The notes: a model not told the origin generated them from the letters alone. DNA of 64,000 bases from Endozoicomonas gorgoniicola (GCF_025562715.2 NZ_JAPFCC010000001.1:3180501-3244500); one strand, 5' to 3'; numbered from the stretch's first letter, positions 26,654 to 36,725 are shown. Program-made: numbers and translations.

Positions 26654-28557
26654 TATAAGGCTCCTAACTCAAACCGCTCGAATGCGATGTTGTGATCTGT
26701 CATGACTTTCTCTGCTGAGCGAATGTCCGTTAGTTCACGAGCCAGCGTGTTGCGGTTGTAAAACCCCATGTCCTTCATTTGTCGCAACCTTGCGCCAATT
26801 CTCTGATGTCGTTGCTGCCAGCGTTTTGCTTCGGCCTGATTGATATTCAGGTTCTCGCAGTCACGCCCCACGCAACCAGATGGCTCAAACAAGTGCGTCA
26901 TCTTGCACTTTTCACCCGCAAAACACCGGCCATAACCCGTGGACTTATTGGCACCCTGGGTGCTTTTTGCCAGCGCTTCAAACTGCTCTTCCGTCATTAC
27001 CTTGGGATCCCCCTCAAACGTCTTCATATATCCGCCCGATTGCTTCTGAGGGTTATCCATCATGTCTTTCAGATAGATTTTGTGGCTTTCCATTTCAGCC
27101 TCTTCAACAGCTTTTTTTATGCTCGCAGGGTTTTCTATTCCCATCAGGGTAAGTACCTCAGAGTGGCTGGCATAAATCGCCGTCATGCTGAGGCTGATGT
27201 GCTTAAATTGATGCTTCAATGCTGCTAGTGTCACCAAGCCATTTCCAACAACAAAGTGTGCAAAGGTGCGCCTCAGTGAGTGCGTGGAAAAGTGCCAATA
27301 AAATGTGCCATCCTCCCGTGCTTTTATTGGGTTATATCGAGCAAGAACTAGCGGGTTGAGCAAGCGATACACTTCATCCATTTCAACGGGGTCATAAGAA
27401 ATGTCGAGGTGTTTGGAATACTCTCTAAATAGTTTCCTAAGATTCTGTGTATTTAAAGCAACGTCTTCCAACTGGCGGAAGATGTTGTCACCTCTGCCGC
27501 CGGTTCCATCAAAAGTGAATCTCGGAGAACGGTGAATGTCTCCTTTAGATAAGCGGTAGTCATCATTGAGGACGGTCAGCACTTCCAGTGCTTTTTTACA
27601 GATGGGTGCGCAGGCCCAGACATCTTCCCTGGGAACTTTTTCCAATTTGCGCGTCCATGACCGCAGGGTGCAGAGTGTTATGCCATCGAGATCGATTTCC
27701 TTGTAAGAGGTGGCACTTATCTGGGTTAATTCACTGATACGCATCCCAGTAAAGGCAGACAACGAAAAAAAACACGCTCCTTCGATGGCTTTAAACTCAT
27801 CAACAGACTGCCGCTCCGTCAAACCGTATTGTCTGGCATAAGCTTTAACATCACGAAGGTGGGACAGCCTTTCATAGGCACTAGTCACGTTCTGCACTAA
27901 ACGCCCCATCAGCTGCTCATAAATCACCGGAATCACGGTGGGGTAATGCCCTTTTCCTGCAGTAGAGTATTGCTTGGCGATCTTCTCTAGCGATTTACCT
28001 TCGAGCAGTCCCAGCGTGTACCGTGATGACTCCGGGAAATGTGAATTGACCTGGGTAAGTACACTAAGCGCATGGAGGCGGTTCAGAACGCTTTTTTCAC
28101 TAAGCCCTTTATTATGGTGCAGGATTTGACTGAAAACCAACTCATTGTTGAGCAGCGAAAAGGAGCCAATAGCCGTACCTTTAAACACCCTTAAAGCGAT
28201 GTTTACGCATTGCGCCACACTATGGCACGCACTAAATTTGCGAAACGTATCACCTCCCATGTGCAGCAGATCGCCTTTCACCCCCCAGATCAGAAAATAG
28301 ATCCGCTGTTTTAACTCCAGGAGCAGCTCGGGGTTGTGCTTCTCTGGATGGAAATTAATTTTATAGTTCCATTTTCCCTCATTGGTACGGTTAAAAAATG
28401 CATTGTAATCCCAGACATCATTGGCAAAGTAGGATACAGGATTGCCGTCTTTATCGACGCTTACCACCGTGTTGTCGTCCGGCATCACAAACTGGCCGGA
28501 GGTTTGCGGCAAGGCGTAGTGTTCAAACCGGTCAACATCCATGCTGACAGAAAACAT
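26653..28557 (-). CDS. ginC: GinC-like tyrosine recombinase
   Basis: A 634-residue tyrosine recombinase. Catalytic residues: Arg in AFTGMRISELTQIS (about residue 275), the H-x-x-R box in HFSTHSLRRTFAHFV (about 425), a His in HQFKHISLSMTAIYASHS and its Tyr. The C-terminus has a zinc-type cluster (CFAGEKCKM ... CVGRDCENLN). The start at MFSVSMDVD was chosen because GAGGGGG precedes it and it follows the upstream stop by two bases. It is the third gene of the operon and has the full catalytic set. Confidence 0.8.
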   Translation of the reverse strand: MFSVSMDVDRFEHYALPQTSGQFVMPDDNTVVSVDKDGNPVSYFANDVWDYNAFFNRTNEGKWNYKINFHPEKHNPELLLELKQRIYFLIWGVKGDLLHMGGDTFRKFSACHSVAQCVNIALRVFKGTAIGSFSLLNNELVFSQILHHNKGLSEKSVLNRLHALSVLTQVNSHFPESSRYTLGLLEGKSLEKIAKQYSTAGKGHYPTVIPVIYEQLMGRLVQNVTSAYERLSHLRDVKAYARQYGLTERQSVDEFKAIEGACFFSLSAFTGMRISELTQISATSYKEIDLDGITLCTLRSWTRKLEKVPREDVWACAPICKKALEVLTVLNDDYRLSKGDIHRSPRFTFDGTGGRGDNIFRQLEDVALNTQNLRKLFREYSKHLDISYDPVEMDEVYRLLNPLVLARYNPIKAREDGTFYWHFSTHSLRRTFAHFVVGNGLVTLAALKHQFKHISLSMTAIYASHSEVLTLMGIENPASIKKAVEEAEMESHKIYLKDMMDNPQKQSGGYMKTFEGDPKVMTEEQFEALAKSTQGANKSTGYGRCFAGEKCKMTHLFEPSGCVGRDCENLNINQAEAKRWQQRHQRIGARLRQMKDMGFYNRNTLARELTDIRSAEKVMTDHNIAFERFELGAL

Positions 28558-28559
28558 GA

Positions 28560-30305
28560 CTATCCCCCTCTGAATATATCCATGACTGATACTTCGTCCC
28601 ACAAGGGATGACATTCACGCGCCAGCAGCTTCGTCGCCGCCTTCAGATGCGCCTTTTTGAACCTCGCCTTGAGCGCATTAATCTTAGCCTTGACTTCGCC
28701 GTAATTGGTCAGGAAATGCTCGACATTCTGGTGAGCGATCATTGCCTCATTCAGACGCTTTTCAAAGGACAGTAAGCGCCAGATATCATGTGGATCATCC
28801 ACTACGCCGAAGTTGGAGCAGCCAAAGCATTTTACGACAAAGCCACACCCTAACTCGGATTTCTCTGCATCACTGAGAATGCCTGTCTGGTCAACCGCTT
28901 TCTGGAATTTCCTCTTTTCCGGAGTGTCAGCCCCCTTGCAGAAGCCGCCGTTTTGAATCTCAACCACCTGATGCTTTGCATCGCCAGCCCGGAGTGCTTC
29001 CCATTCCTGATGCGAAATAACCTCACCAACGGTCTCTTTGGTCTTTGCCACCGCGACAATCGTGCCACCGTCGGGATTTTCTCCCAAGTGATGCAGAGCC
29101 GTTAAACCCACTGCCAGCTGACTTCTGGCTTCACCTTTGGAAACCTTGCCGTACTTGGAGTTATCATAGGTTGAGGGCGCATTGCGCGTATTATCCGCCG
29201 CCTTTGCTCTACCCATTTTCTGCTCGGCATACTGTTTAACGGATGACTTCAGCAGCTCGCAATTCAACCGGAAGTCCGGGTTGTTCTCGATTAAGGACCG
29301 GAGTCGTGTAGATTGCTTGTGCAAGTACTTTTGAGCATAAAAATGAAGGTTGCCAGTCGTTGGCGCTTTGCCGTTCATTTTTCGGAACAGGTAATGCCTA
29401 TCCAGCCCCAGAGTGGTGGAATGCGCCCTGGAGAGTGCGAGGTGGGATTCAAAGAAACCTTTGCAGGTCGCTCGCGGTGTAAAAGTACGAAGTTCAACCC
29501 GGTTCCCGCGAGTTTTAAATCCCTCAATGCTGATGCGCCCCGCCCCGGACTGTTGACAAACCCAGTCATCCTCCAAAAACATGCTCAAGGTTTCAGTTTG
29601 TCCAGTGCCCAGATAGTAGATGGTCAAAAACACTGCGTTACATATCAGCCTGTCGAATGTAAACCTTCTTTGCGCCTCGGTTAATGTGTCATCCTGGTAA
29701 CGTGTCAACAAGGCTCTGCGGTCTGCCAGCAATGCAAAAGCAATGGTACGTAGCTCTTTGGAGGTGTAATTATCAGAGTGCAGTGCGGCTGATTGGGTAT
29801 CGAGGTTTCGGGCGGCTTTAGGAATTTCTCCGAAGCCAAACTTTTTGCAGAGTGAATTCAGATTTGAACCTAGCCAGCCAAGATATGAGACCTTTATAGG
29901 GTTTCCGCTCACTCCTTTTCCTGTACTTATCATGGACAGGTAGTTCGCATGAATAAACTGAGTGCAGGTTACTGTAGAGAACTGTACTTTGGCTTTTTGC
30001 TTGCTGCTTTGTGCATTGAAGGCATGGGTCAGCACTTTCCGAATTGTCCAAAAGTGTCCTACTTTTGTGGGTTCTCGCCACCCAGACTGCTGGAATTTGG
30101 AGATTAGCAAACGGATGTGATCATCGGTGACATACACTTTGAATTTTGAAAAGTCGCAGGTGGCATTGTTTCCAGAGCTTTCTTTCCAAACATACTTCCA
30201 TTTAGTGATAGTACTCAGGCTATTATCCGTGACCATTTCAGTTGTCGGGGTGGAGCGGTAGGTGCGTGTGTTTTCCCTCTGTTGTGTATCCACGAAATCA
30301 GTCAT
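28560..30305 (-). CDS. ginB: GinB-like recombinase-fold protein, catalytic residues not evident
   Basis: A 581-residue protein, second in the operon; its start overlaps the stop of ginA by four bases (ATGA). The region FLTIYYLGTGQTETLSMFLE aligns by position with the first Arg box of tyrosine recombinases, but a Gln/Thr occupies the Arg place, and no H-x-x-R box or obvious catalytic Tyr was found. A CxxC pair (VVKCFGCSNFGV) lies near the C-terminus. It may be a structural partner and not a catalyst. Confidence 0.7.
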   Translation of the reverse strand: MTDFVDTQQRENTRTYRSTPTTEMVTDNSLSTITKWKYVWKESSGNNATCDFSKFKVYVTDDHIRLLISKFQQSGWREPTKVGHFWTIRKVLTHAFNAQSSKQKAKVQFSTVTCTQFIHANYLSMISTGKGVSGNPIKVSYLGWLGSNLNSLCKKFGFGEIPKAARNLDTQSAALHSDNYTSKELRTIAFALLADRRALLTRYQDDTLTEAQRRFTFDRLICNAVFLTIYYLGTGQTETLSMFLEDDWVCQQSGAGRISIEGFKTRGNRVELRTFTPRATCKGFFESHLALSRAHSTTLGLDRHYLFRKMNGKAPTTGNLHFYAQKYLHKQSTRLRSLIENNPDFRLNCELLKSSVKQYAEQKMGRAKAADNTRNAPSTYDNSKYGKVSKGEARSQLAVGLTALHHLGENPDGGTIVAVAKTKETVGEVISHQEWEALRAGDAKHQVVEIQNGGFCKGADTPEKRKFQKAVDQTGILSDAEKSELGCGFVVKCFGCSNFGVVDDPHDIWRLLSFEKRLNEAMIAHQNVEHFLTNYGEVKAKINALKARFKKAHLKAATKLLARECHPLWDEVSVMDIFRGG

Positions 30306-31507
30306 GATAGCGCCTCACCTTCCAGCAGGTTCATGGTTATCTCAGGAACCTGATTCTTCTCCGGGCTGCCTTCATAGTGCTTGAGGTACAGCATGGTCGT
30401 ATCCAGATCCTTATGACCCATTTCTTTTTTCAGGGTTTCCAGGGCTTGCAGCATGGACAGTTCTGGTATTTGGGCTAATGATTCAAGTTTGTAAGCGCCA
30501 AAGGTGGCTCGGCAGTCATGCTGCTTATGCTTGAAATGAGGATTACTGGTCTTTTGGATTGCCGTTCTTAATTTCCCCCAGAGCGTATTGAGGCTTTGGG
30601 TTGAAAAGCTGTTTCCGTCCTTATTGATAAAAGCAGGGGTTACCATGTCGCCCGTATTCATAAAATACAGCCGTTGCCGCTTCTTGTAACGCTCACTTTG
30701 ATGGTATCGATTAATCGATTTCATCAACCAGACAGGAATAGATACCTGGCGATTAATGCCGTACTTGGTTTTGCACGTGTGGTCAGACCCAATCCAAACA
30801 CCTGTCAGCGTCTTCCCGTTAAATCCTTTTGGGATTGCGAAATGCTCAGGCTTGATATCTGCAACCTCTACCGCTCTCAGACCCACGCAAAGCATGACAC
30901 TGACCATCAGGCGAAACTCCACAGACAATCCATTACTGCACCAGTTATCTCTAACATGCTGAAGATCAATGTCGTTTAGGGGTTGCAGGTTAGTTTCCCT
31001 TGTTTGACTTCGAATGGAGCAGTCCGTCAGCGTTTGTCCGTATTTAGTAACGCCCGTAACTTCAAAAGGTAGTTTTGAAATGTAGCCATGCCGGTAACAG
31101 AACATGTAAAAACGTCTTGCGATAGACAGGGCTGCCACGGCTGTGGTGCGGCTCATTTTGCCTCTTTCAATCTCGCCATCCAGATAGGCGCGGTAAAGAA
31201 AGATTGGATAGCGTTGAAGTTGCTCCTCGTGATCGTCCCATTTGAGATGGTTAGCATCCAGGAACCGGTAGTACCTCAACAGGTGAAAGCATGTCGGCTT
31301 GATGTCCTTGGTGCCCTCAACGATACGGCGATTCAGGATATACGCATTCGGCTCAAACACAGGCTTGCCTTCACTGGTAAGCAGCATCAACACACCTTTG
31401 AATGACATCGGTTTTTCAACCTGAAAGGAGCTTCCGTCTTCAGCCACTTTCACGTGACCTATGTCGAAAACAGAGCTTGTCTCTACAAGGTGGTAGAAAT
31501 GCCTCAT
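30302..31507 (-). CDS. ginA: GinA-like tyrosine recombinase
   Basis: A 401-residue integrase with a full catalytic set: Arg in VMLCVGLRAVEVADIKPEHF (about residue 217), H-x-x-R in KHKQHDCRATFGAYKL (about 330), then His in LKKEMGHKDLDTTMLYLKHY with the Tyr in the same segment. The N-terminal SAM-like core-binding domain covers about residues 70-180. It is the first gene of the operon and lies at the end nearest ileS, with only about 130 bases between it and the group II intron. That is the expected edge position for the integrase end of an island. Confidence 0.85.
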   Translation of the reverse strand: MRHFYHLVETSSVFDIGHVKVAEDGSSFQVEKPMSFKGVLMLLTSEGKPVFEPNAYILNRRIVEGTKDIKPTCFHLLRYYRFLDANHLKWDDHEEQLQRYPIFLYRAYLDGEIERGKMSRTTAVAALSIARRFYMFCYRHGYISKLPFEVTGVTKYGQTLTDCSIRSQTRETNLQPLNDIDLQHVRDNWCSNGLSVEFRLMVSVMLCVGLRAVEVADIKPEHFAIPKGFNGKTLTGVWIGSDHTCKTKYGINRQVSIPVWLMKSINRYHQSERYKKRQRLYFMNTGDMVTPAFINKDGNSFSTQSLNTLWGKLRTAIQKTSNPHFKHKQHDCRATFGAYKLESLAQIPELSMLQALETLKKEMGHKDLDTTMLYLKHYEGSPEKNQVPEITMNLLEGEALS

Positions 31508-31634
31508 GCCGATATTGCTATCCTTGATTTTTATTATCTAAGTAATAGTACGGATGTCGATCTAATTATGTCAAGAAGGCAGGCAGTTTGATGTTAATCT
31601 AAAAAATACTATTGGAGGGATTAGTTGAGTGCAA

Positions 31635-33714
31635 ATTAGGTAAGGCGGGGCTATTGCCCCGTCCTTCCCACAGAACCGTGCGTACGGACCTCGTACACGG
31701 CTCCTGCACTCTCTATCCCTTAACAATAAGGGGCAAGAACGCCCGTTTTAACGCCTTCCAAATTGAACAACTTTATCTCATTGAACCAGTTGTTCGGCAT
31801 GGCTAAATGCGACAGGGGACTGCACGCATTTCTCCATGAACGCATTTTGATGTACTTAAATGGTGGCTTGTAACCCAGTTGCTTCAGCCGACGATGCAGC
31901 TTCGCTGGTTTCTTCCACTGTTTCAGTTGTAAACATCTCAGCCTGCGCCTCATCCATCCTGTCAGCCGTTTTAATTCACGACTACAGTTCGCTATCCTGA
32001 AGTAATTAGCAAATCCTCGTATCACAGGGTTCAGTTCTCGGATTACTCCTTCAAGGTTCGTTCCCCGATTCCTTTTCGTGATTCGCTTTACCTTTGCTTT
32101 CAGTGCGTTGAGCTTCTTTTCCTGTATGCGCGTATAGCTGCTCAGGATTTCAACTCCCAGAAATTTCACACCCTCGCCGCTATGGGCTATGTGTGTTTTA
32201 TTCTGGTTGACCGTCAGTTTCAGGTCTTGCTCCAGTACTTTGGTCGCCACTTTCAGAGCGTTTTCTGCCGCTGCTTTGGAGCCACACAGAATCAGGATAT
32301 CGTCCGCATAGCGGACAATCCTGTGCTTGCGTCGCATCATTTCCTGATCAAACGCATCAAGATAGACGTTTGAGATTAAGGGACTGATCACTCCGCCCTG
32401 TGGACTGCCTGTTTCCGTGGCTTCCAGTTGATAGCCAACCATCACCCCGCTTTTCAGGAACATTCTGATCAGGTTCAGGATGCTTCCATCTGCCACTTTG
32501 TGCCTGAACGCCTTGAGAATTAACTCGTGGTCGAGTCGGTCAAAGCATTTGGACAAGTCCATGTCCACCACCCAGCGTCTGTCGTACTTTCGTATGAACA
32601 GGGTCGCCTTGGTAATGGCTTGATGGCAGCTTCGATTCGGTCTGTACCCATAGCTGGACGGGTGGAAGTCCGGATCAAAGATCGGGGTCAGGATATTTAG
32701 AAGTGCTTGTTGGACGATTCGGTCTTTTACTGCGGGGATTCCCAGCAGACGCTTTCCACCGTCTTCTTTGTCGATTTCTACACGCTTTACCGGTAGCGGT
32801 TTGTAGCGCTTTTCCCGCAATTCAAGCAGTAACTGTTCAAGATTCCCACGCAGATTCGAGGCGTAGTCGCTCAGGCTCTGCCCATCTATTCCGGCCGCAC
32901 CTTTCGCTTTCCATACCTTTTTGAATCCGTTGTAAAGCGCTTCCATCGTCAGCAAGCGCCCATACAGGCTATAATATACTCTCATCAGTTACTGTCTCAC
33001 GACAGACAGATTGCGCCATCCTTCTACTGTGGCCGGATTCTTCATGGACATTCACAGGCGTTCTGGCTCAAGGCAATCTACCTGCTACCTGTCCTTTACT
33101 CCCGAGCGCGGCTCTTTCTTTTAGCAGGATTGTTCCCAACCTCACCAGCCAAAGATGTCCTGCCTCGTCAGGCAGCTTGTGCGCTCACAGTATCATTCCT
33201 GCGGTCTGACTGTTCTTTAAGAATGCTTCACCCCTTCGCAACATCTGCCGCTTTTGACGACACATGCCCTACAGTCACTCTGGCTGTAGTCATTCCGGTT
33301 TTGCCCTCCGAACGGTTACCCGCCTTCACAGGCCGGAATTTCATCACTACTACAGGATCATCTGCCACCTCACACCACTGTTACCCTTGAGTTTCCTCTT
33401 GCGATAACAGCCCCTGAGATTCAGAGATTGATGCCAGGCTTCCCCAGTTACTAAACGGTTCCCTGTCAGAAATGCCACCCTCAAGCACAGAGTTGGGACT
33501 GACTGAGTATCGGGCTTTGCGCTATTTCGCACGCTTGCCGCTCCCAACCTGCCGAATCAGGTTCGCTTGCGCTGTGTACCTCTGACTTCCTATGGCTTCC
33601 TTCAGACCCAACCGTTGGCCAGTTACGCCCTTGCCATTCAGATTGCCTTCCCCTCAGTCGGGGCGGCTCAGGCTTCTTTCAGCCTGACGGGTTTGCCCGC
33701 TTCGCTGGGCAAAC
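31635..33714 (-). mobile_element. Class C-like group II intron behind the ileS terminator
   Basis: An apparently complete intron of about 2080 bp. The RNA starts GTTTGCCCAGCG directly after the T run of the ileS terminator; class C introns favour this site. The 5' region has the domain I pattern CAAGGGCGTAACTGG ... TCTGAAGGAAGCC known from class C members. Domain V is visible at 31673-31703 on the minus strand (GAGCCGTGTACGA ... CGCACGGTTC), followed by domain VI (GGACGGGGCAATAGCCCCGC) and a CCTAAT end. It carries one intact reverse transcriptase. The exact 3' base is uncertain by a few positions. Confidence 0.85.
31720..32985 (-). CDS. ltrA: Group II intron reverse transcriptase/maturase
   Basis: A 421-residue intron-encoded protein. 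Reverse transcriptase motifs: KAKGAAGIDGQSL, RPLGIPA-type KRLLGIPAVKDRIVQQALLN, SSYGYRPNRSCHQAI, the catalytic RYADDILILCGS (about residue 225), and the GIIM/maturase domain (NPVIRGFANYFRIANCSREL, KRLTGWMRRRLRC). No HNH endonuclease domain follows, as expected for class C introns. An internal start at MEALYNGFKK (32946) is also possible. The frame is intact. Confidence 0.92.
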   Translation of the reverse strand: MRVYYSLYGRLLTMEALYNGFKKVWKAKGAAGIDGQSLSDYASNLRGNLEQLLLELREKRYKPLPVKRVEIDKEDGGKRLLGIPAVKDRIVQQALLNILTPIFDPDFHPSSYGYRPNRSCHQAITKATLFIRKYDRRWVVDMDLSKCFDRLDHELILKAFRHKVADGSILNLIRMFLKSGVMVGYQLEATETGSPQGGVISPLISNVYLDAFDQEMMRRKHRIVRYADDILILCGSKAAAENALKVATKVLEQDLKLTVNQNKTHIAHSGEGVKFLGVEILSSYTRIQEKKLNALKAKVKRITKRNRGTNLEGVIRELNPVIRGFANYFRIANCSRELKRLTGWMRRRLRCLQLKQWKKPAKLHRRLKQLGYKPPFKYIKMRSWRNACSPLSHLAMPNNWFNEIKLFNLEGVKTGVLAPYC

Positions 33715-33751
33715 AAAAAATCCCGGACAGAAGAGACTGTCCGGGATTTTT
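33715..33751 (-). terminator. Rho-independent terminator of ileS
   Basis: Minus strand: TCCCGGACAG, a seven-base loop, CTGTCCGGGA, then a T run. It lies 28 bases past the ileS stop. The intron begins at the very end of the T run. Confidence 0.92.
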
Positions 33752-33778
33752 CAATGCTGCTTCAGGTATCAGGAGGTA

Positions 33779-36625
33779 TCAGGCGTAACGACGCACTTCA
33801 CCCTGACCATCAACATTTTCAACACAACGACCACACAGGCTCGGGTGCGCTTCAATCTGACCAACATCTTCACGACGGTGCCAGCAACGGTCACACTTCT
33901 CGTGGTCTGACTTGGCAACCGCCACTTTCAGGCCTTCCACATCGGTAGCCATCGCATCAGTGGCTTCTGCCAGTGGTTTCAGTTCTGCTTTGGAAGTGAT
34001 CAGAACAAAACGCAGTTCTTCACCCAGCTGGTTCAGCTTCTGCTGTAGTTCGTCACTGGCAAACAGGACAAGGTCGGCTTCCAGACCACCACCAATCACG
34101 CCTTCCTTACGGGCATCTTCCAATGCTTTGTTCACCGCAGTTTTCACAGCAAGGATGGAGTCCCAGTCAACGTCACTGCTATCCATCGCCTGCAGACCTT
34201 CATACCAGATATCCAGCAAAACGTGCTTGCTGCGCTGACCCGGAATGGCCTGCCAGATTTCATCCGCCGTAAAGGTACAGATCGGGGCAATCCACAGGGC
34301 AAAAGCCCGGGCAATATGATACATCGCGGTCTGACAGCTGCGACGGGCCAGACTGTTTGCCTGAGTGGTGTACTGGCGATCCTTAATGATGTCCAGATAG
34401 AAACCACCCAGATCCAGCGCGCAGAAGTGATGGACTTTCTGATAAACGTTCAGGAAGTTAAAGCTGTCGTACGCTTCAATCACTTCTTTTTGCAGGTTCA
34501 GGGCGCGGTCAACCGCCCAGCGATCCAGAGACAGCATATCGTCCCATTCAACGATATCCGTTTCAGGGTTAAAGCCGCTCAGGTTAGACAACAGAAAACG
34601 TGCAGTATTACGAATACGACGGTAGCTGTCTGCTGTGCGCTTCAGGATCTCATCAGAAACTGTCATTTCTGCCGTGTAATCCGTGGCGGAAACCCACAGG
34701 CGCAGAATATCAGCACCCAGTGATTTAAAGACTTTCTGCGGTGCGATCACATTGCCCAGAGACTTGGACATCTTGCGTCCATTGGCGTCTACTGTAAATC
34801 CGTGAGTCAGCAACTGTTTGTAAGGCGGTACACCCTTGGTGGCAATACCGGTCTTCAGGGAAGACTGGAACCAGCCACGATGCTGGTCAGAACCTTCAAC
34901 ATAAACGTCAGCAGGCGACTGCAGGCCTTCACGACGATCCAGTACCGAATAGTGGGTAACACCGGAATCGAACCATACGTCCAGTGTATCAGTCACCTTA
35001 ATGTACTGGTCTGCGTCCTGCGCGGACAGAATTTCAGCTGGTTCCAGATCGAACCAGGCATCCATACCGTCCTGCTCAACCTTTTGAGCGACCTTTTCAA
35101 TGAGTGCCGGGGTATCCGGATGCAGTTCTTCTGTTTCTTTATGAATAAACAGTGCAATCGGCACACCCCAGGTGCGCTGACGGGATACACACCAGTCCGG
35201 GCTCTGGGACAGCATGGACTCCATGCGGTTACGCCCCCAGTCAGGCGTAAACTTCACATCCTTCAGGGACGCCTGAGCCGTTTTCAGCAGACCTTCTTTT
35301 TCCATGCTGATAAACCACTGCGGCGTGGCACGGAAAATCAGGGGCGTTTTGGTACGCCAGCAGTGCGGATAGCTGTGCTGGAATTTGGACTGAGCCAGCA
35401 CACGGCCATTCTCAACCAGAACTTCAACCACCAGTGGGTCAACCTTGTAAACATGCTCACCGGCAAAGCGTTCAACGTTGTTGCGGAACACACCAGTGTC
35501 ATCCAGATAGTTCAGAGTGGCAATGCCGTATTTTTTGCCCACATTAAAGTCGTCAACACCGTGGTCAGGTGCGGTGTGAACACAGCCGGTACCGGCGTCA
35601 GTGGTCACATGATCACCCAGAATCAGCGGCAACTCACGATCATAAAATGGATGAGCTACCTTTTTTCCTTCCAGCTTCGCACCAACAGTGCGGGCGATGA
35701 TGGTGAAGTCTTCGATGCCGAAACGCTCCATCGCGCTTTCCAGCAGTTCTTCACCCAGAATCAGTCGGGCTGGTGCGCCGTTGACTTCACATTGTACCAG
35801 TGCATAGCCCAGCTCTGCCCCCAGAGTTACGGCCTGGGAAGAAGGTAACGTCCAGGGCGTAGTGGTCCAGATAACCACTGCGACCTCACCTTCACCCTGA
35901 TGCCCTTCATTGTCAGACTCATTAAAATCGTCAGAGCTCTCAAAATCAAAGGCTGATAGCAGATCCGCTTCATCCAGCGCAGCGTAACGTACGTCCACCT
36001 GGGTAGACGTTTTATCCTGATATTCCACTTCCGCTTCTGCCAGCGCAGAACCACCGACCACACTCCAGTAAACCGGCTTGTAGCCTTTAACCAGATGACC
36101 ATTGTCGGCGATTTTACCCAGCGCCCGGATAATGTCGGCTTCAGTCTGGAAGTCCATGGTCAGGTAAGGCGTGTCCCACTCACCCAGAATACCCATGCGT
36201 TTGAAGTCTTCCCGCTGACCATCTACCTGCTTGGCAGCGTACTCCCGGCACTTTTTACGGAAGGTTTTAAAGTCCACCTTGTCGCCAGCCTTGCCCAGCA
36301 TGCCTTCAACCTTGTGTTCAATAGGCAGGCCGTGGCAGTCCCAGCCGGGTACATAAGGCGCATCAAAACCACTCAGGGTCTTGGACTTGATAATGATGTC
36401 CTTGAGAATCTTGTTAACGGCGTGACCAATATGGATGTCACCATTGGCATAAGGAGGGCCATCATGCAAAATGAACTTGTCACGACCTTGGCTGACATTC
36501 CGAATCTCTTCATACAGATTCATGTCATACCAGCGTTTGAGCATTTCCGGCTCGCGCCTGGCCAGATTTCCGCGCATCGGAAAATCAGTCTCTGGCAAGT
36601 TCAATGTGTGCTTGTAGTCGGTCAT
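33779..36625 (-). CDS. ileS: Isoleucyl-tRNA synthetase
   Basis: A 948-residue class I synthetase that charges tRNA-Ile with isoleucine. The HIGH motif is in PPYANGDIHIGHAVNKIL (about residue 58), the KMSKS motif in NGRKMSKSLGNVIAP (about 605), the editing domain sits between (TTTPWTLPSSQAV) and the C-terminal zinc site is CDRCWHRREDVG ... LCGRCVENV. An acidic insert (SSDDFNESDNEGHQGEGE) lies at about residue 230, just before the editing domain, and is unusual. It is downstream of ribF as in other gammaproteobacteria, but lspA does not follow; an intron and the gin operon do. Confidence 0.98.
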   Translation of the reverse strand: MTDYKHTLNLPETDFPMRGNLARREPEMLKRWYDMNLYEEIRNVSQGRDKFILHDGPPYANGDIHIGHAVNKILKDIIIKSKTLSGFDAPYVPGWDCHGLPIEHKVEGMLGKAGDKVDFKTFRKKCREYAAKQVDGQREDFKRMGILGEWDTPYLTMDFQTEADIIRALGKIADNGHLVKGYKPVYWSVVGGSALAEAEVEYQDKTSTQVDVRYAALDEADLLSAFDFESSDDFNESDNEGHQGEGEVAVVIWTTTPWTLPSSQAVTLGAELGYALVQCEVNGAPARLILGEELLESAMERFGIEDFTIIARTVGAKLEGKKVAHPFYDRELPLILGDHVTTDAGTGCVHTAPDHGVDDFNVGKKYGIATLNYLDDTGVFRNNVERFAGEHVYKVDPLVVEVLVENGRVLAQSKFQHSYPHCWRTKTPLIFRATPQWFISMEKEGLLKTAQASLKDVKFTPDWGRNRMESMLSQSPDWCVSRQRTWGVPIALFIHKETEELHPDTPALIEKVAQKVEQDGMDAWFDLEPAEILSAQDADQYIKVTDTLDVWFDSGVTHYSVLDRREGLQSPADVYVEGSDQHRGWFQSSLKTGIATKGVPPYKQLLTHGFTVDANGRKMSKSLGNVIAPQKVFKSLGADILRLWVSATDYTAEMTVSDEILKRTADSYRRIRNTARFLLSNLSGFNPETDIVEWDDMLSLDRWAVDRALNLQKEVIEAYDSFNFLNVYQKVHHFCALDLGGFYLDIIKDRQYTTQANSLARRSCQTAMYHIARAFALWIAPICTFTADEIWQAIPGQRSKHVLLDIWYEGLQAMDSSDVDWDSILAVKTAVNKALEDARKEGVIGGGLEADLVLFASDELQQKLNQLGEELRFVLITSKAELKPLAEATDAMATDVEGLKVAVAKSDHEKCDRCWHRREDVGQIEAHPSLCGRCVENVDGQGEVRRYA

Positions 36626-36725
36626 AGTCTTGTTACCGGAATCTCACCATCACATCGGTCAGCGTTAAGAGGAATTCTTAAAGCTTGAAAAATTACTAGG
36701 AAGGCGGCAGATAATAATGCGCCGT

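Noticed and set aside
34802..35848. Long plus-strand frame of 348 codons inside ileS
   Set aside because: It is antisense to the conserved synthetase and shows no domain.
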